NCBI GenBank assembly: GCA_947504705.1
Contig: CANNIA010000006.1
Coordinates: 62,001-126,000 of the forward strand
DNA length: 64,000 bases
Source of the DNA: Paracoccaceae bacterium
Lineage (GTDB): Bacteria > Pseudomonadota > Alphaproteobacteria > Rhodobacterales > Rhodobacteraceae
Reading direction: 5' to 3'
Position 1 is the stretch's first letter, and each line of letters starts with the position of its first letter. Shown one piece after another: positions 16,164 to 25,103 of this stretch. The translations under genes were made by a program, and so were the position numbers. The notes under the pieces were generated by a model. That model had not been told where the DNA came from. It saw nothing but the letters and a program-made list of their open reading frames with translations, and did not search any database.

Positions 16164-16594
16164 CCCCCGAAGCCCTTGCCGCCCTGCATACACGTTGCTT
16201 CAAGACCCCGCCGCCATGGAGCGCGCAAGACTTCGCCGCCTTCAAAGCCGACCCCCTGGCCTTCCTTCTGGTCGAAGGTGATGCCGGCTTCCTGCTGGGT
16301 CGGACCGTCGCTGGTGAGGCCGAGCTTCTGACGCTCGCAGTCGCGCCCGAGGCACGCAGACTTGGCCTTGGGCGCAAGCTACTGGCCCGTTTCCAGTATC
16401 AAGCCCGCCTGCGCGGGGCCGAGTGGGCCTTTCTTGAGGTCTCCGCCGAGAACGCCCCGGCCATCGCTCTGTACGAATCGGCAGGCTTTGCCCGCGTCGG
16501 ACAGCGGCGCGGATACTACCAAACCCCGGAAGGCCAGCGGATCGACGCCTTTGTTCTGGCCCGCGACTTGGCCGGGCGCGCGTTTGCTGCATAA
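16160..16594 (+). CDS. rimI: Ribosomal protein S18-alanine N-acetyltransferase (GNAT)
   Basis: 144 aa. GNAT fold with the acetyl-CoA loop VAPEARRLGLGRKLL and the downstream ENAPAIALYESAGFARVGQRRGYY typical of RimI. It acetylates the N-terminus of ribosomal protein S18 (family knowledge). GTG start overlaps the tsaB stop, giving translational coupling; tsaB-rimI adjacency is widespread in bacteria. It is the last gene of the nfu-tsaB-rimI run. Confidence 0.9.
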   Translation: MTPEALAALHTRCFKTPPPWSAQDFAAFKADPLAFLLVEGDAGFLLGRTVAGEAELLTLAVAPEARRLGLGRKLLARFQYQARLRGAEWAFLEVSAENAPAIALYESAGFARVGQRRGYYQTPEGQRIDAFVLARDLAGRAFAA

Positions 16595-16616
16595 ATTTTG
16601 ATCAAGAGGTCAAAAT
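16595..16616. promoter_or_regulatory. Inverted repeat upstream of the nucleoside transport operon
   Basis: ATTTTGATC and GGTCAAAAT face each other across AAGA, with one mismatch in nine pairs. It begins immediately after the rimI stop and lies about 130 nt before the binding-protein start at 16747. A possible sigma-70-like -35 (TTGACC at 16642) follows. It could be an operator for a purine or nucleoside-responsive repressor; the regulator is not in the window. Confidence 0.4.
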
Positions 16617-16746
16617 ATTTCCGCCACACGAAGAATCCAGCTTGACCCCTGCGCAGGCTTCGCACCTAATCACCATAGAAATCGCCCGCGACCGGGGGGA
16701 CCCGGCGGACAGGGCGGTAATGCTTTTATCAACCGGGAGAACACCG

Positions 16747-17745
16747 ATGAGCTTCATGAAAACCCTTGCCGGGGCCACTTGCGCCTTCGCCCTTTTCGCG
16801 GGGGCCGCTTCGGCCGAACCTGCGATCATCTTCGATTTGGGCGGCAAGTTCGACAAATCCTTCAACGAAGCGGCCTTCAACGGCGCGACCCGTTGGGCAG
16901 AGGAAACCGGCGGCACGTTCAAAGAGCTGGAAATGCAGGACGAAGCCCAGCGCGAACAGGCGCTGCGCCGTCTGGCCGAAGCGGGCGCAAACCCCGTCGT
17001 CATGACCGGCTTCGCCTTTGGTGACACGCTGGCCAAAGTTGCCCCGGACTTCCCGGACACCAAGTTCGCAATTATCGACGTGGACTGGCTGGATTTCCCG
17101 AACGTCACGCAAATCGCCTTTTCTGAACATGAAGGCAGCTATCTGGTCGGCATGATGGCCGCGATGGCGTCGAAGACCGGCACTGTTGGCTTCATCGGCG
17201 GCATGGACATCCCGCTGATCCGCCGCTTTGGCTGCGGCTATGCTCAGGGCGTCATGGCAGCGAATCCGGATGCTGTGGTCGTGCTGAACATGACCGGCAC
17301 CACTCCGGCGGCATGGAACGACCCGGTCAAGGGTGCGGAACTTGCCAAGGGCCAGAAGGCACAGGGCGCGGACGTGATCTTCGCCGCGGCGGGTGGCACG
17401 GGCGTTGGCGTCCTGCAGGCGGCTGCTGATGAAGGCATCCTGTCAATCGGTGTCGACAGCAACCAGAACTACATGCACCCCGGTTCGGTCCTGACCTCGA
17501 TGCTCAAGCGCGTCGACAACGCGGTCTATGAGGCGTTCAAGGCAGGCGCCGATCTTCAGCCGGGCGTGACCCGGATGGGTCTGGCCAATGACGGTGTGGG
17601 CTATGCGATGGACGAGAACAACGCAGCGCTTGTAACCCCGGAAATGATTGCTGCGGTCGATGCTGCTGCCGCCAAGATCAAGTCGGGCGAACTGGTGGTT
17701 CACGACTATATGTCCGACGACACCTGCCCGGCAGCGACGTTCTGA
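16747..17745 (+). CDS. BMP-family ABC transporter substrate-binding protein (nucleoside type)
   Basis: 332 aa. Sec signal peptide (about 1-23, AASA-E) without a lipobox, then a BMP/PnrA-like periplasmic fold: IIFDLGGKFDKSFNEAAF at the N-terminus, GFIGGMDIPLIRRFGCGY, and GVDSNQNYMHPGSVLTSM. BMP proteins bind purine nucleosides (family knowledge). GGGAGA precedes the ATG; the frame is open further upstream but lacks a signal. It is the first gene of a transport operon with ATPase and two permeases, with a purine nucleoside phosphorylase downstream, which supports nucleosides as the substrate. Confidence 0.93.
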   Translation: MSFMKTLAGATCAFALFAGAASAEPAIIFDLGGKFDKSFNEAAFNGATRWAEETGGTFKELEMQDEAQREQALRRLAEAGANPVVMTGFAFGDTLAKVAPDFPDTKFAIIDVDWLDFPNVTQIAFSEHEGSYLVGMMAAMASKTGTVGFIGGMDIPLIRRFGCGYAQGVMAANPDAVVVLNMTGTTPAAWNDPVKGAELAKGQKAQGADVIFAAAGGTGVGVLQAAADEGILSIGVDSNQNYMHPGSVLTSMLKRVDNAVYEAFKAGADLQPGVTRMGLANDGVGYAMDENNAALVTPEMIAAVDAAAAKIKSGELVVHDYMSDDTCPAATF

Positions 17746-17763
17746 TCCTGGTTAGGTAAAGAT

Positions 17764-17795
17764 ATCTGCCGCGCCGGACGCCTGGCGCGGCAGAT
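17764..17795. terminator. Stem-loop between binding protein and ATPase genes
   Basis: A perfect 12-bp stem, ATCTGCCGCGCC with GGCGCGGCAGAT around an 8-nt loop. No T-run follows. In ABC operons such hairpins often protect the binding-protein mRNA and lower expression of the membrane components; that role is inferred here from position. Confidence 0.6.
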
Positions 17796-17864
17796 TACCA
17801 GAGGTCGCTGGACAACACCGCAGACATAAGCGGGGCGCGACCATCCACATCACGGGGGGAAAGA

Positions 17865-19409
17865 ATGACCGATGCAGCTTTTGCCATCGAGCTGAAGGGT
17901 ATTTCCAAAGCCTTCGGTCCGGTTCAGGCGAACAAGGACATCAACATCGCTGTGCCCAAGGGTACGATCCACGGGATCATCGGCGAAAACGGCGCGGGCA
18001 AGTCCACTCTGATGTCGATCCTGTACGGGTTCTACAAGGCCGACGCGGGCCAGATCTTCGTCAATGGCCAACTGACCCCGATCCCCGACAGCCAAAGCGC
18101 CATTCGCGCCGGTATCGGCATGGTCTTCCAGCACTTCAAGCTGGTGCAGAATTTCACAGTCCTTGAGAACATCATCCTTGGCGTCGAAGACGGCCCCTTG
18201 CTCAACACCTCGCTTTCCAAGGCGCGCAAGGAACTGGAACGGCTGGCCCGCGACTATGACCTTGAGGTCGACCCCGACGCGCTGATCGAAGACCTCTCCG
18301 TTGGCCACCAGCAGCGGGTCGAGATCCTCAAGGCGCTGTACCGGCAGGCCGAAATCCTGATCCTTGACGAACCCACCGGGGTTCTGACCCCGGATGAGGC
18401 CGACCACCTGTTCCGCATCCTTCGCGGCCTGCGCGATCAGGGCAAGACAGTGATCCTGATCACCCACAAGCTGCGCGAGATCATGGAAGCGACCGACAAC
18501 GTCAGTGTCATGCGGCGCGGCACCATGGTCGCCACGGTCAAGACCAGTGAGTCCAGCCCCGAGCAGTTGGCCGAATTGATGGTCGGCCGCAAGGTCCTGC
18601 TGGATGTCGACAAGGGCGTGGCCAAACCCGGTGAGGTTGTTCTATCGGTCGAAGACCTGCGGGTGCGCGACGAACATCAGGTCGAACGCCTGAAAGGCGT
18701 CGGCTTTGAAATCCGGGCAGGCGAAATCCTTGGCATCGCCGGGGTTGCGGGCAACGGCCAGTCCGAGCTTCTGGCGGCGCTTGGAGGCATGATGCGCGCC
18801 ACTGGCAAGATCACACTGAAAGGCGCAGACCTGCCGCTGTCCGGCAAAGGTTCGGACGGGCAAAGCCGCCGCGCGGCTGGCATCGCCCACGTCCCGGAGG
18901 ACCGGCATCAATACGGGCTGATCCTGGATTTCACCGCCTGGGAAAACATGGCCTTCGGCTATTTCAACGACCCGCAGTATCAGAAGAACGCGCTCTTCAT
19001 GGACAATGCGGCGATTAAGTCGGACACCGAAAAGAAGATGGCGACCTTTGACGTGCGCCCGCCAATCCCGACCCTCGCCGCGAAAAGCTTTTCCGGCGGC
19101 AACCAGCAAAAGATCGTCGTCGCGCGGGAAATCGAGCAGAATCCTGCGCTTCTGCTGATCGGCCAACCGACGCGCGGCGTGGACATCGGCGCGATCGAAT
19201 TCATCCACAAGCAGATCATCGCGCTCCGCGACGCAGGTGCCGCCGTGCTGCTGGTCAGCGTCGAACTGGACGAGATTATGAGCCTCTCCGACCGGATCGC
19301 CGTGATGTTTGACGGCAAGATCATGGGCTTCCGCGACCCCGAAACTACGAATGAACGCGAGCTTGGCCTTCTGATGGCCGGGATGACCGGAAAAGGAGAG
19401 GCCGCCTGA
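17865..19409 (+). CDS. ABC transporter ATP-binding protein, two ATPase domains (nucleoside type)
   Basis: 514 aa. Two ABC domains in tandem, as in sugar and nucleoside importers. The first has Walker A GENGAGKS, signature LSVGHQQRVEILK and Walker B ILILDEPT. The second has a degenerate Walker A (GVAGNGQS), signature FSGGNQQKIVVAREI and GQPTRGVDIGA. The asymmetry is normal for this group. ATG at 17865 follows GGGGGGAAAGA. The stop overlaps the first permease start by one base (TGATG). Confidence 0.95.
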   Translation: MTDAAFAIELKGISKAFGPVQANKDINIAVPKGTIHGIIGENGAGKSTLMSILYGFYKADAGQIFVNGQLTPIPDSQSAIRAGIGMVFQHFKLVQNFTVLENIILGVEDGPLLNTSLSKARKELERLARDYDLEVDPDALIEDLSVGHQQRVEILKALYRQAEILILDEPTGVLTPDEADHLFRILRGLRDQGKTVILITHKLREIMEATDNVSVMRRGTMVATVKTSESSPEQLAELMVGRKVLLDVDKGVAKPGEVVLSVEDLRVRDEHQVERLKGVGFEIRAGEILGIAGVAGNGQSELLAALGGMMRATGKITLKGADLPLSGKGSDGQSRRAAGIAHVPEDRHQYGLILDFTAWENMAFGYFNDPQYQKNALFMDNAAIKSDTEKKMATFDVRPPIPTLAAKSFSGGNQQKIVVAREIEQNPALLLIGQPTRGVDIGAIEFIHKQIIALRDAGAAVLLVSVELDEIMSLSDRIAVMFDGKIMGFRDPETTNERELGLLMAGMTGKGEAA

Positions 19410-20509
19410 TGGACCGTTTGCCACGCTGGGCCGATCTGGCCCTGGTTCCCTTTGTCTCGCTTGCCCTTGCCGCGGTTCTCTCGGCCTTGGTCATCATCGC
19501 CATTGGCCAGAACCCGTGGGAAGCGATCACGGTCATGGTAGAAGGCAGCCTGATGAACGCCTATGGTTGGGGCTATACGCTCTATTACGCCACCAGCTTC
19601 ATCTTCACCGGCCTTGCGGTGACCGTGGCCTTCCATGCGGGCCTTTTCAACATCGGCGGCGAGGGCCAGGCGCAGCTTGGCGGGCTTGGCGTGGCGCTCG
19701 CCTGCCTTTACATCCCGTGGCCGCACTGGTCGCTGGCGCTGATCGGCGCAGCAGTCGGGGCGGCGGTCTTTGGCGCAGCCTGGGCGGCGATCCCAGCCTA
19801 TCTGCAAGCCAAACGCGGCAGCCATATCGTGATCACCACGATCATGTTCAACTATATCGCCGGCAGTTTGATGATCTTCATGCTGGTCGATATCCTGCGC
19901 CCGCCGGGCAAGATGGACCCGGCAACGGCAAGCTTCCCGCCCGAGATGCACTTGCCCAGCTTCAACGAAATCCCCGGTCTGAACGCGATTTTCGATACCG
20001 GCGTGCCCGCCAACGTGACCTTCTTCATCGCCCTGATCATGGCGGTCGTCGTCTGGGCGCTTTTGTGGCGCACGCGGCTTGGCTATCAGATCCGCGCTTT
20101 CGGCAAATCCGAACCCGCCGCCCGCTATGCCGGGATCAACCCAGTGCGGATCGTCATGATCGCCATGCTGATTTCCGGCGGGCTTGCGGGCTTGATGGCG
20201 ATCAACAACGTGATGGGCGAGGCGGAGCGGCTGCTGGGCAACTCTGCCTCCGGTGCGGGCTTCATCGGCATCGCCGTTGCGCTGATGGGACGCAACCATC
20301 CGCTGGGCGTGGTCTTGGCGGCGATCCTCTTCGGCTTCCTCTTTCAAGGCGGGGCCGAGCTTGGGCTTTGGACCAAGATCCCGATTGAATTGCGAACCGT
20401 CGTGCAGGGTCTGGTGATCCTGTTCACGGGTGCCCTAGACATGATGGTGCGAATGCTGCTGGTCAGGATCTTCGCCCTCTTCCGCTCCAACCGGATGGAG
20501 GCTGTGTGA
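19409..20509 (+). CDS. ABC transporter permease, nucleoside type (first)
   Basis: 366 aa, BPD_transp_2 family with about 9-10 membrane segments. It carries FNIGGEGQAQLGGLGVAL and GRNHPLGVVLAAILFGFLFQGG, typical of YufP-like nucleoside permeases. It overlaps the ATPase stop and the next permease start by one base each (TGATG junctions), so translation is coupled across the membrane subunits. Confidence 0.94.
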   Translation: MDRLPRWADLALVPFVSLALAAVLSALVIIAIGQNPWEAITVMVEGSLMNAYGWGYTLYYATSFIFTGLAVTVAFHAGLFNIGGEGQAQLGGLGVALACLYIPWPHWSLALIGAAVGAAVFGAAWAAIPAYLQAKRGSHIVITTIMFNYIAGSLMIFMLVDILRPPGKMDPATASFPPEMHLPSFNEIPGLNAIFDTGVPANVTFFIALIMAVVVWALLWRTRLGYQIRAFGKSEPAARYAGINPVRIVMIAMLISGGLAGLMAINNVMGEAERLLGNSASGAGFIGIAVALMGRNHPLGVVLAAILFGFLFQGGAELGLWTKIPIELRTVVQGLVILFTGALDMMVRMLLVRIFALFRSNRMEAV

Positions 20510-21477
20510 TGGACGTTGGCGTAATCTTCCCGATCCTGAACACGACGATCGCCTTTGCGACGCCGCTTCTCCTCGCCTGCATCGCCGGGCTTTATTCCGA
20601 ACGCTCCGGCGTCTTCGACATCGGGCTTGAGGGCAAGATGTTGGTCGGCGCGATGTGCGCAGGTGCTGTGGCCTTCTACACCGGATCGGCTTGGCTGGGC
20701 GCGCTTGCCGCTATCGCCGGATCACTCGTTTTCGCGCTGATCCATGGCGTGACCTCGATCACTTTCCGGGGCAACCAGTTGATTGCAGGGGTGGCGCTGA
20801 ACTTCCTGGCTTCGGGGATGACGGTGCTGGTGGCGCAGTACCTTTTCGGCCAAGGCGGTCGGACCCCGCCCCTTGAAGGGGCTGCCCGGTTCAACCCGAT
20901 CACCCTTCCCTTTGCCGATGCGCTGAAAGAAGTGCCGGTGATCGGCGCATTCTATCATGACGTGATCTCGGGCCAGCGGATTCTGGTCTATGCCGCCTTC
21001 GCCATCGTCGCCCTGACCTGGTGGGTTCTCTACCGTACCCGCTTTGGCCTGCGGCTGCGGGCGGTTGGCGAAAACCCGGCGGCGGTCGATACTGCCGGGG
21101 TCAGCGTCAAGGGCCTGCGCTTTTCCGCCGTGATGATCACCGGCGTCCTCTGCGGCCTTGCCGGAGCCTACATGGCCACCGCATTGCAAGCGGGCTTTGG
21201 CAAGGAAATGACCGCAGGTCGCGGCTATATCGCACTTGCCGCCTTGATCTTCGCCAAATGGCGTCCGATCCAGGCAATGTATGCCTGCCTTCTGTTCGGC
21301 TTCTTCCAGGCCTTGGCGCTGCGCCCAGACGTGGTTGAATCGGTGGTGCAGTTCAAGGTCCCCGTGCCCTTCCTTGACGCGCTGCCCTATATCCTGACGG
21401 TGCTCGTCTTGGCAGGCTTTGTCGGAAAGGCGATCCCGCCCCGTGCGGGCGGCGAGCCCTACGTCAAGGAACGCTGA
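20509..21477 (+). CDS. ABC transporter permease, nucleoside type (second)
   Basis: 322 aa, BPD_transp_2 family, YufQ-like. Motifs include GLEGKMLVGAMCAGAVAF and GRGYIALAALIFAKWRP. ATG at 20509 overlaps the previous stop and has GGAGG 7 nt upstream; a GTG one codon earlier is less likely. It pairs with the 19409 permease as the heterodimeric channel. A 98-bp gap follows before purine nucleoside phosphorylase. Confidence 0.94.
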   Translation: MDVGVIFPILNTTIAFATPLLLACIAGLYSERSGVFDIGLEGKMLVGAMCAGAVAFYTGSAWLGALAAIAGSLVFALIHGVTSITFRGNQLIAGVALNFLASGMTVLVAQYLFGQGGRTPPLEGAARFNPITLPFADALKEVPVIGAFYHDVISGQRILVYAAFAIVALTWWVLYRTRFGLRLRAVGENPAAVDTAGVSVKGLRFSAVMITGVLCGLAGAYMATALQAGFGKEMTAGRGYIALAALIFAKWRPIQAMYACLLFGFFQALALRPDVVESVVQFKVPVPFLDALPYILTVLVLAGFVGKAIPPRAGGEPYVKER

Positions 21478-21494
21478 CAATTCGACTGAAATTG

Positions 21495-21526
21495 TCTTTC
21501 TCTTCTCCAAATATCCCACGGGGGGT
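21495..21526 (-). repeat. Intergenic repeat, copy A (GGATATTTG-AGAAGAGAAAG type)
   Basis: On the minus strand this reads CCCCCCGTGGGATATTTGG then AGAAGAGAAAGA. A close copy lies on the plus strand at 29940-29969 downstream of trxB. Both follow the end of a gene. Similar motifs seem scattered in Rhodobacterales intergenic regions (recollection, not checked). Confidence 0.5.
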
Positions 21527-21575
21527 GCGGGGGGTGTGAAACCCGCCGCTCCGACAGAAGCCAGAGGCAAAACCG

Positions 21576-22379
21576 ATGACCGATGCCGCAACCCTTGCCA
21601 CCCTGATCCGCAACAGAGCCGGGTCCGAACCTGTGCGCCTAGGCCTGATCCTCGGCTCCGGCCTTGGCCATCTGGCCCATGCGGTCGACGGGGTGGCGAT
21701 TCCCTACACCGATCTGCCCGGCTTCCCGCATGTCGGCGTTTCCGGCCACAACCCGAACCTGCATGTCGGCATGCTGGAGGGCGTCCGCGTTGCCGTCTTC
21801 GGCGCGCGCGAGCATTACTATGAAAGCGGCAACCCCCGCGCGATGCTGCTGCCCTTGCAAGTGCTGAAGGCACTGGGGGCGGAAAGCCTGCTTCTGACCA
21901 ATGCAGCAGGCTCGATGCGGCCCGACATCCCGCCGGGGAATGTGATGCTCCTTTCGGACCACATCAACTACAGCGGCCTCAACCCTCTGATCGGCGAAAA
22001 GACCGACGCACGCTTCGTGCCGATGACCGACGCGCATGATCCACAGATGCGGCGGGCACTGGAAGAGGCTGCGGTCCGTCTGGGGATCGACCTGCCCGAG
22101 GGCGTCTATTGCTGGTACTCCGGCCCCTCCTTCGAGACGCCTGCGGAAATCCGCATGCTCAAGCTTCTGGGCGGCGATGCGGTCGGAATGTCAACCGTAC
22201 CCGAAGTGATCCTGGCCCGTTTCCTGGGGCTGAGAGTTGCGGCGATTTCGACCATCACCAACATGGCCGCCGGTATGTCGGACGAACAGATCAGCCACGA
22301 GCATACCAAGGCCATGGCCCCCCTTGGTGCGGCGAAACTGGAACAGATTCTCCGGGAATTCCTGCGCAGCTTCCGCTAG
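21576..22379 (+). CDS. punA: Purine nucleoside phosphorylase (trimeric type)
   Basis: 267 aa. Cleaves purine nucleosides with phosphate to base and (deoxy)ribose-1-phosphate in the cytoplasm. The phosphate loop LGLILGSGLGHL, TNAAGSMRPDIPPG, SGPSFETPAEIRMLKLLGGD and STITNMAAGM are all present. The Asn in ITNMAAG suggests 6-oxopurine (inosine/guanosine) preference, as in mammalian-type enzymes. It directly follows the nucleoside ABC operon, giving uptake plus cleavage in one gene set. Confidence 0.93.
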   Translation: MTDAATLATLIRNRAGSEPVRLGLILGSGLGHLAHAVDGVAIPYTDLPGFPHVGVSGHNPNLHVGMLEGVRVAVFGAREHYYESGNPRAMLLPLQVLKALGAESLLLTNAAGSMRPDIPPGNVMLLSDHINYSGLNPLIGEKTDARFVPMTDAHDPQMRRALEEAAVRLGIDLPEGVYCWYSGPSFETPAEIRMLKLLGGDAVGMSTVPEVILARFLGLRVAAISTITNMAAGMSDEQISHEHTKAMAPLGAAKLEQILREFLRSFR

Positions 22380-22462
22380 GGCGAAAGCGCGTTTGACATC
22401 ACCGGGAAAGACGCGCAAGTCTTGGTCAACACACCGCTTTCCGCCTGTTCCGGCCCCCCCAA

Positions 22463-23383
22463 ATGCAGCTTTACCTTCCGATCGCCGAAGTTTCGGTCAA
22501 CGCTTTCCTCATCCTTGGGCTTGGGGGAATTGTCGGCTTTTTGTCGGGCATGTTCGGGGTGGGCGGCGGCTTTCTGATCACGCCCCTCTTGTTCTTCATC
22601 GGCGTCCCCCCAGCCGTGGCCGTGGCTACCGGCGCGAACCAGGTTGTGGCCTCCTCCGTCTCGGGCGTGCTGGCGCAGCTGCGCCGCAAGGGCGTGGATT
22701 TCCAGATGGGTGGCATCCTCTTGATTGGCGGCATCGTCGGCTCGGCGAGCGGAGTCTGGGTCTTCAGCCTGATGACCCGGCTGGGCCAGGTCGACCTCTT
22801 CGTCCAGCTGTCCTATGTCTTCTTTCTGGGCCTGATTGGCGCGATGATGTTTCAGGAAAGCCTGCGCAGCCTGTTGCGGTCGCGCAAGACCGGGGCACCG
22901 ATCCGGCGGTCGCATGTGCATTCCTGGGTCCATGGCCTGCCGTTCAAGATGCGCTTCCGGGCCTCCGGCCTTTACATCAGCGTCATCCCCCCGATCCTGG
23001 TCGGCGCGCTGGTCGGCTTTCTGGCGGCGATCATGGGCGTTGGCGGCGGGTTCATCATGGTGCCCGCAATGATCTATTTCCTTGGTATGCCGACCAAGGT
23101 TGTGATCGGAACCTCGCTTTTCCAGATCATCTTCGTCACCGCCTTCACCACCGTCATGCATGCCGTGACCAGCCAGACCGTCGACATGATGCTTGCGCTG
23201 CTTTTGATCCTTGGCGGCGTGGTCGGTGCGCAGATCGGCACCCGCGTCGGCACCCGCCTCAAGGCCGAGCAGTTGCGCATTCTGCTGTCGATCCTTGTGC
23301 TCAGCGTGTCGATAAAGATCGGTGTGGGGCTGGTCCTGACCCCTACCGAGCTTTACTCCGTCGCGCCGGGGGGCCTGCCGTGA
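22463..23383 (+). CDS. TauE/SafE (DUF81) family membrane permease
   Basis: 306 aa with about 8 membrane segments in two homologous halves. Each half has the glycine-rich signature: GMFGVGGGFLITPLLFFIG near the N-terminus and AIMGVGGGFIMVPAMIYFLG in the second half. The family exports sulfite, sulfoacetate or related anions. It overlaps the next gene (TIGR02186 type) by 4 nt; the pair is a recurrent alphaproteobacterial combination. No clear ribosome binding site precedes the ATG. Confidence 0.9.
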   Translation: MQLYLPIAEVSVNAFLILGLGGIVGFLSGMFGVGGGFLITPLLFFIGVPPAVAVATGANQVVASSVSGVLAQLRRKGVDFQMGGILLIGGIVGSASGVWVFSLMTRLGQVDLFVQLSYVFFLGLIGAMMFQESLRSLLRSRKTGAPIRRSHVHSWVHGLPFKMRFRASGLYISVIPPILVGALVGFLAAIMGVGGGFIMVPAMIYFLGMPTKVVIGTSLFQIIFVTAFTTVMHAVTSQTVDMMLALLLILGGVVGAQIGTRVGTRLKAEQLRILLSILVLSVSIKIGVGLVLTPTELYSVAPGGLP

Positions 23384-24150
23384 TCCGGGCCGTGATCCGG
23401 GCAGCGTTTTTTGCCGTGGCGCTGGCTGGCCCGGCTCTGGCCGACGAAAGCATCGTCACCGGCCTCAGCCAGAACCGCGTCTCGATCACCGCCGATTTCG
23501 TCGGATCCGAAATTCTGGTCTATGGTGCGGTCAAGCGCGATGCGCCTGCCCCTGAAGGCTCGCCGCTTGAGGTCATCGTCACCGTCGAAGGCCCTGCCGC
23601 CCCCGTCACGGTTCGCCGCAAGGAACGGGTCGCGGGGATCTGGATCAACAACGCCTCGATCCGCGTCGATTCCGCCCCCAGCTTCTTTGCAATCGCCACG
23701 ACTGGCCCCTTGAACCACATCCTGTCGGATACCGAAAACCTGCGCTTCGACATTACCATTGAACGGGTGATCCGCGCCGTCGGCATCACCGCCGAGGCAG
23801 ACAAGGCCGGGGAGTTTCTGCTGGCCCTCCTCCGGGTCCGCACTCAGGAAGACCGCTACCGCGTGCTGGAGGGCAAGGTCGAACTGACCGAAGACACCCT
23901 CTTTCGGACTGATGTGGAACTGCCCGCGAACCTGATCGAAGGCGAATACAAGGTGCGGATTTTCCTTCTGCGGGACCAGAAGGTCATCGCGCATCAGGAA
24001 CGGCTTGTCGGGGTGCGCAAAGTCGGGCTGGAGCGGTTCATCTTCAACCTCGCCCACGAACAGCCGCTGATCTACGGGCTTCTGTCGCTGGTTCTGGCAG
24101 CGGTGGCCGGGTGGGTGGCATCTACCGCCTTCCGCCTGATGCGGAACTGA
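23380..24150 (+). CDS. TIGR02186 family protein, membrane-anchored partner of the TauE permease
   Basis: 256 aa. N-terminal signal peptide (about 1-20, ALA-D), an exported beta-rich domain starting with ESIVTGLSQNRVSITADF, and a C-terminal membrane segment (about 229-250, LIYGLLSLVLAAVAGWVAS). This is the layout of the TIGR02186 family, whose function is not established. GTG at 23380 overlaps the permease stop (GTGA); a second GTG four codons later is an alternative start. The stop abuts the stop of the convergent VOC gene. Confidence 0.85.
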   Translation: MIRAVIRAAFFAVALAGPALADESIVTGLSQNRVSITADFVGSEILVYGAVKRDAPAPEGSPLEVIVTVEGPAAPVTVRRKERVAGIWINNASIRVDSAPSFFAIATTGPLNHILSDTENLRFDITIERVIRAVGITAEADKAGEFLLALLRVRTQEDRYRVLEGKVELTEDTLFRTDVELPANLIEGEYKVRIFLLRDQKVIAHQERLVGVRKVGLERFIFNLAHEQPLIYGLLSLVLAAVAGWVASTAFRLMRN

Positions 24151-24630
24151 TCAGTCCGCTTCTGCCAAAAGCGCCGGCACATCCAACCGCTTGCTTACCA
24201 TAGCCAGCGACCCATCGGCTTCGAGTGGCCAGTCGGCCTCGGGACGGTCGCGGTAAAGCTCGACGCCATTGCCGTCGGGGTCGTTCAGATACAGCGCCTC
24301 TGACACGCCATGATCGGACGCCCCGGTCAGGGCATAGCCTGCCCCAAGTACCCGCTTCAGAACCTGAGCCAACGACTTGCGGTCGGGGTATAGGAAGGCC
24401 GAATGGAAAAGCCCGGTATGGCCAGGCGGTGGCGGGGTGCCGCCAAGGCTTTCCCAAGTGTTCAGCCCGATATGGTGGTGATAGCTGCCCGCAGCCAGAA
24501 AAGCCGCCTCTGTGCCACGGCGTTGCTTGACTGCAAAGCCCAGCACCCCGGAATAAAAGCCGATCGCCCCGTCAAGATCGGAGACCTTCAGATGGACATG
24601 CCCGACGCAGGCTTCAGCAGGAGCAGTCAT
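24151..24630 (-). CDS. VOC (glyoxalase/bleomycin resistance) family protein
   Basis: 159 aa. Vicinal oxygen chelate fold: VGHVHLKVSDLDGAIGFYSGVLGF at the N-terminus, HHIGLNTWES, HTGLFHSAFLYPD and DPDGNGVELYRDRP near the C-terminus provide the His and Glu metal ligands. Such proteins are metal-dependent ring-cleavage dioxygenases or glyoxalases; the substrate cannot be told. GAAGG precedes the ATG. It stands alone between convergent and unrelated neighbours. Confidence 0.88.
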   Translation of the reverse strand: MTAPAEACVGHVHLKVSDLDGAIGFYSGVLGFAVKQRRGTEAAFLAAGSYHHHIGLNTWESLGGTPPPPGHTGLFHSAFLYPDRKSLAQVLKRVLGAGYALTGASDHGVSEALYLNDPDGNGVELYRDRPEADWPLEADGSLAMVSKRLDVPALLAEAD

Positions 24631-24719
24631 ACACCACCTTCAACAAGGGTTTGGCTGCAAGCCTAGGCTACCTGTCACACCGGCGATACAGCTAATCCTG
24701 CGCAGGGTCTGTTCGCGGA

Positions 24720-24977
24720 TCAGCCCTTCTTCTTGGCCAAGCCTGCCTCAAGCGCCGCAATCCGGGCTTCCAGCGCGGTGTTTTCCTCCCGCGCCTTCTG
24801 CGCCATCGCGCGGACGGCATCGAATTCCTCGCGCGTCACGAAATCGCGGTCGGCCATCCAGCGGTCGACAAAGCTTTTGAACGCAGTCTCGGCCTCGGTC
24901 TTGGCACCCTGGGCCACGCCCATTGCATTGGTCACAAGCTGGCTCATGTCATCGAAGAACTTGTTGCGGGTCTGCAT
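24720..24977 (-). CDS. ubiK: UbiK-like accessory factor (BMFP domain)
   Basis: 85 aa. N-terminal amphipathic helix (NKFFDDMSQLVTNAMGVAQG) and a C-terminal coiled coil (about 55-82, EENTALEARIAALEAGLAKK), the layout of the BMFP/YqiC family. Homologs help assemble the ubiquinone biosynthesis complex (family knowledge). AAGGAG precedes the ATG. It is divergent from lgt. Confidence 0.85.
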   Translation of the reverse strand: MQTRNKFFDDMSQLVTNAMGVAQGAKTEAETAFKSFVDRWMADRDFVTREEFDAVRAMAQKAREENTALEARIAALEAGLAKKKG

Positions 24978-25103
24978 GGGCGTCTCCTTCGCGGGCTTTC
25001 CGCCTATATGGCCCCGCAGTCGCTGAAGGACAAGGCGACGCTTCGCCGCCGGTTGACATCATAGGGCACGACCGCGACAAGCAGGAAAACCCCGGATGCC
25101 CCC

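Noticed and set aside
18980-20347. A 455-codon open frame on the minus strand opposite the nucleoside ATPase/permease genes
   Set aside because: It spans the junction of two coupled plus-strand genes and its translation is low-complexity and charged.
22237-23379. Extended open frame running through the PNP end and TauE gene into the TIGR02186 gene
   Set aside because: The first part is an out-of-frame shadow of PNP and TauE. The real gene begins at the GTG overlapping the TauE stop, where a signal peptide starts.
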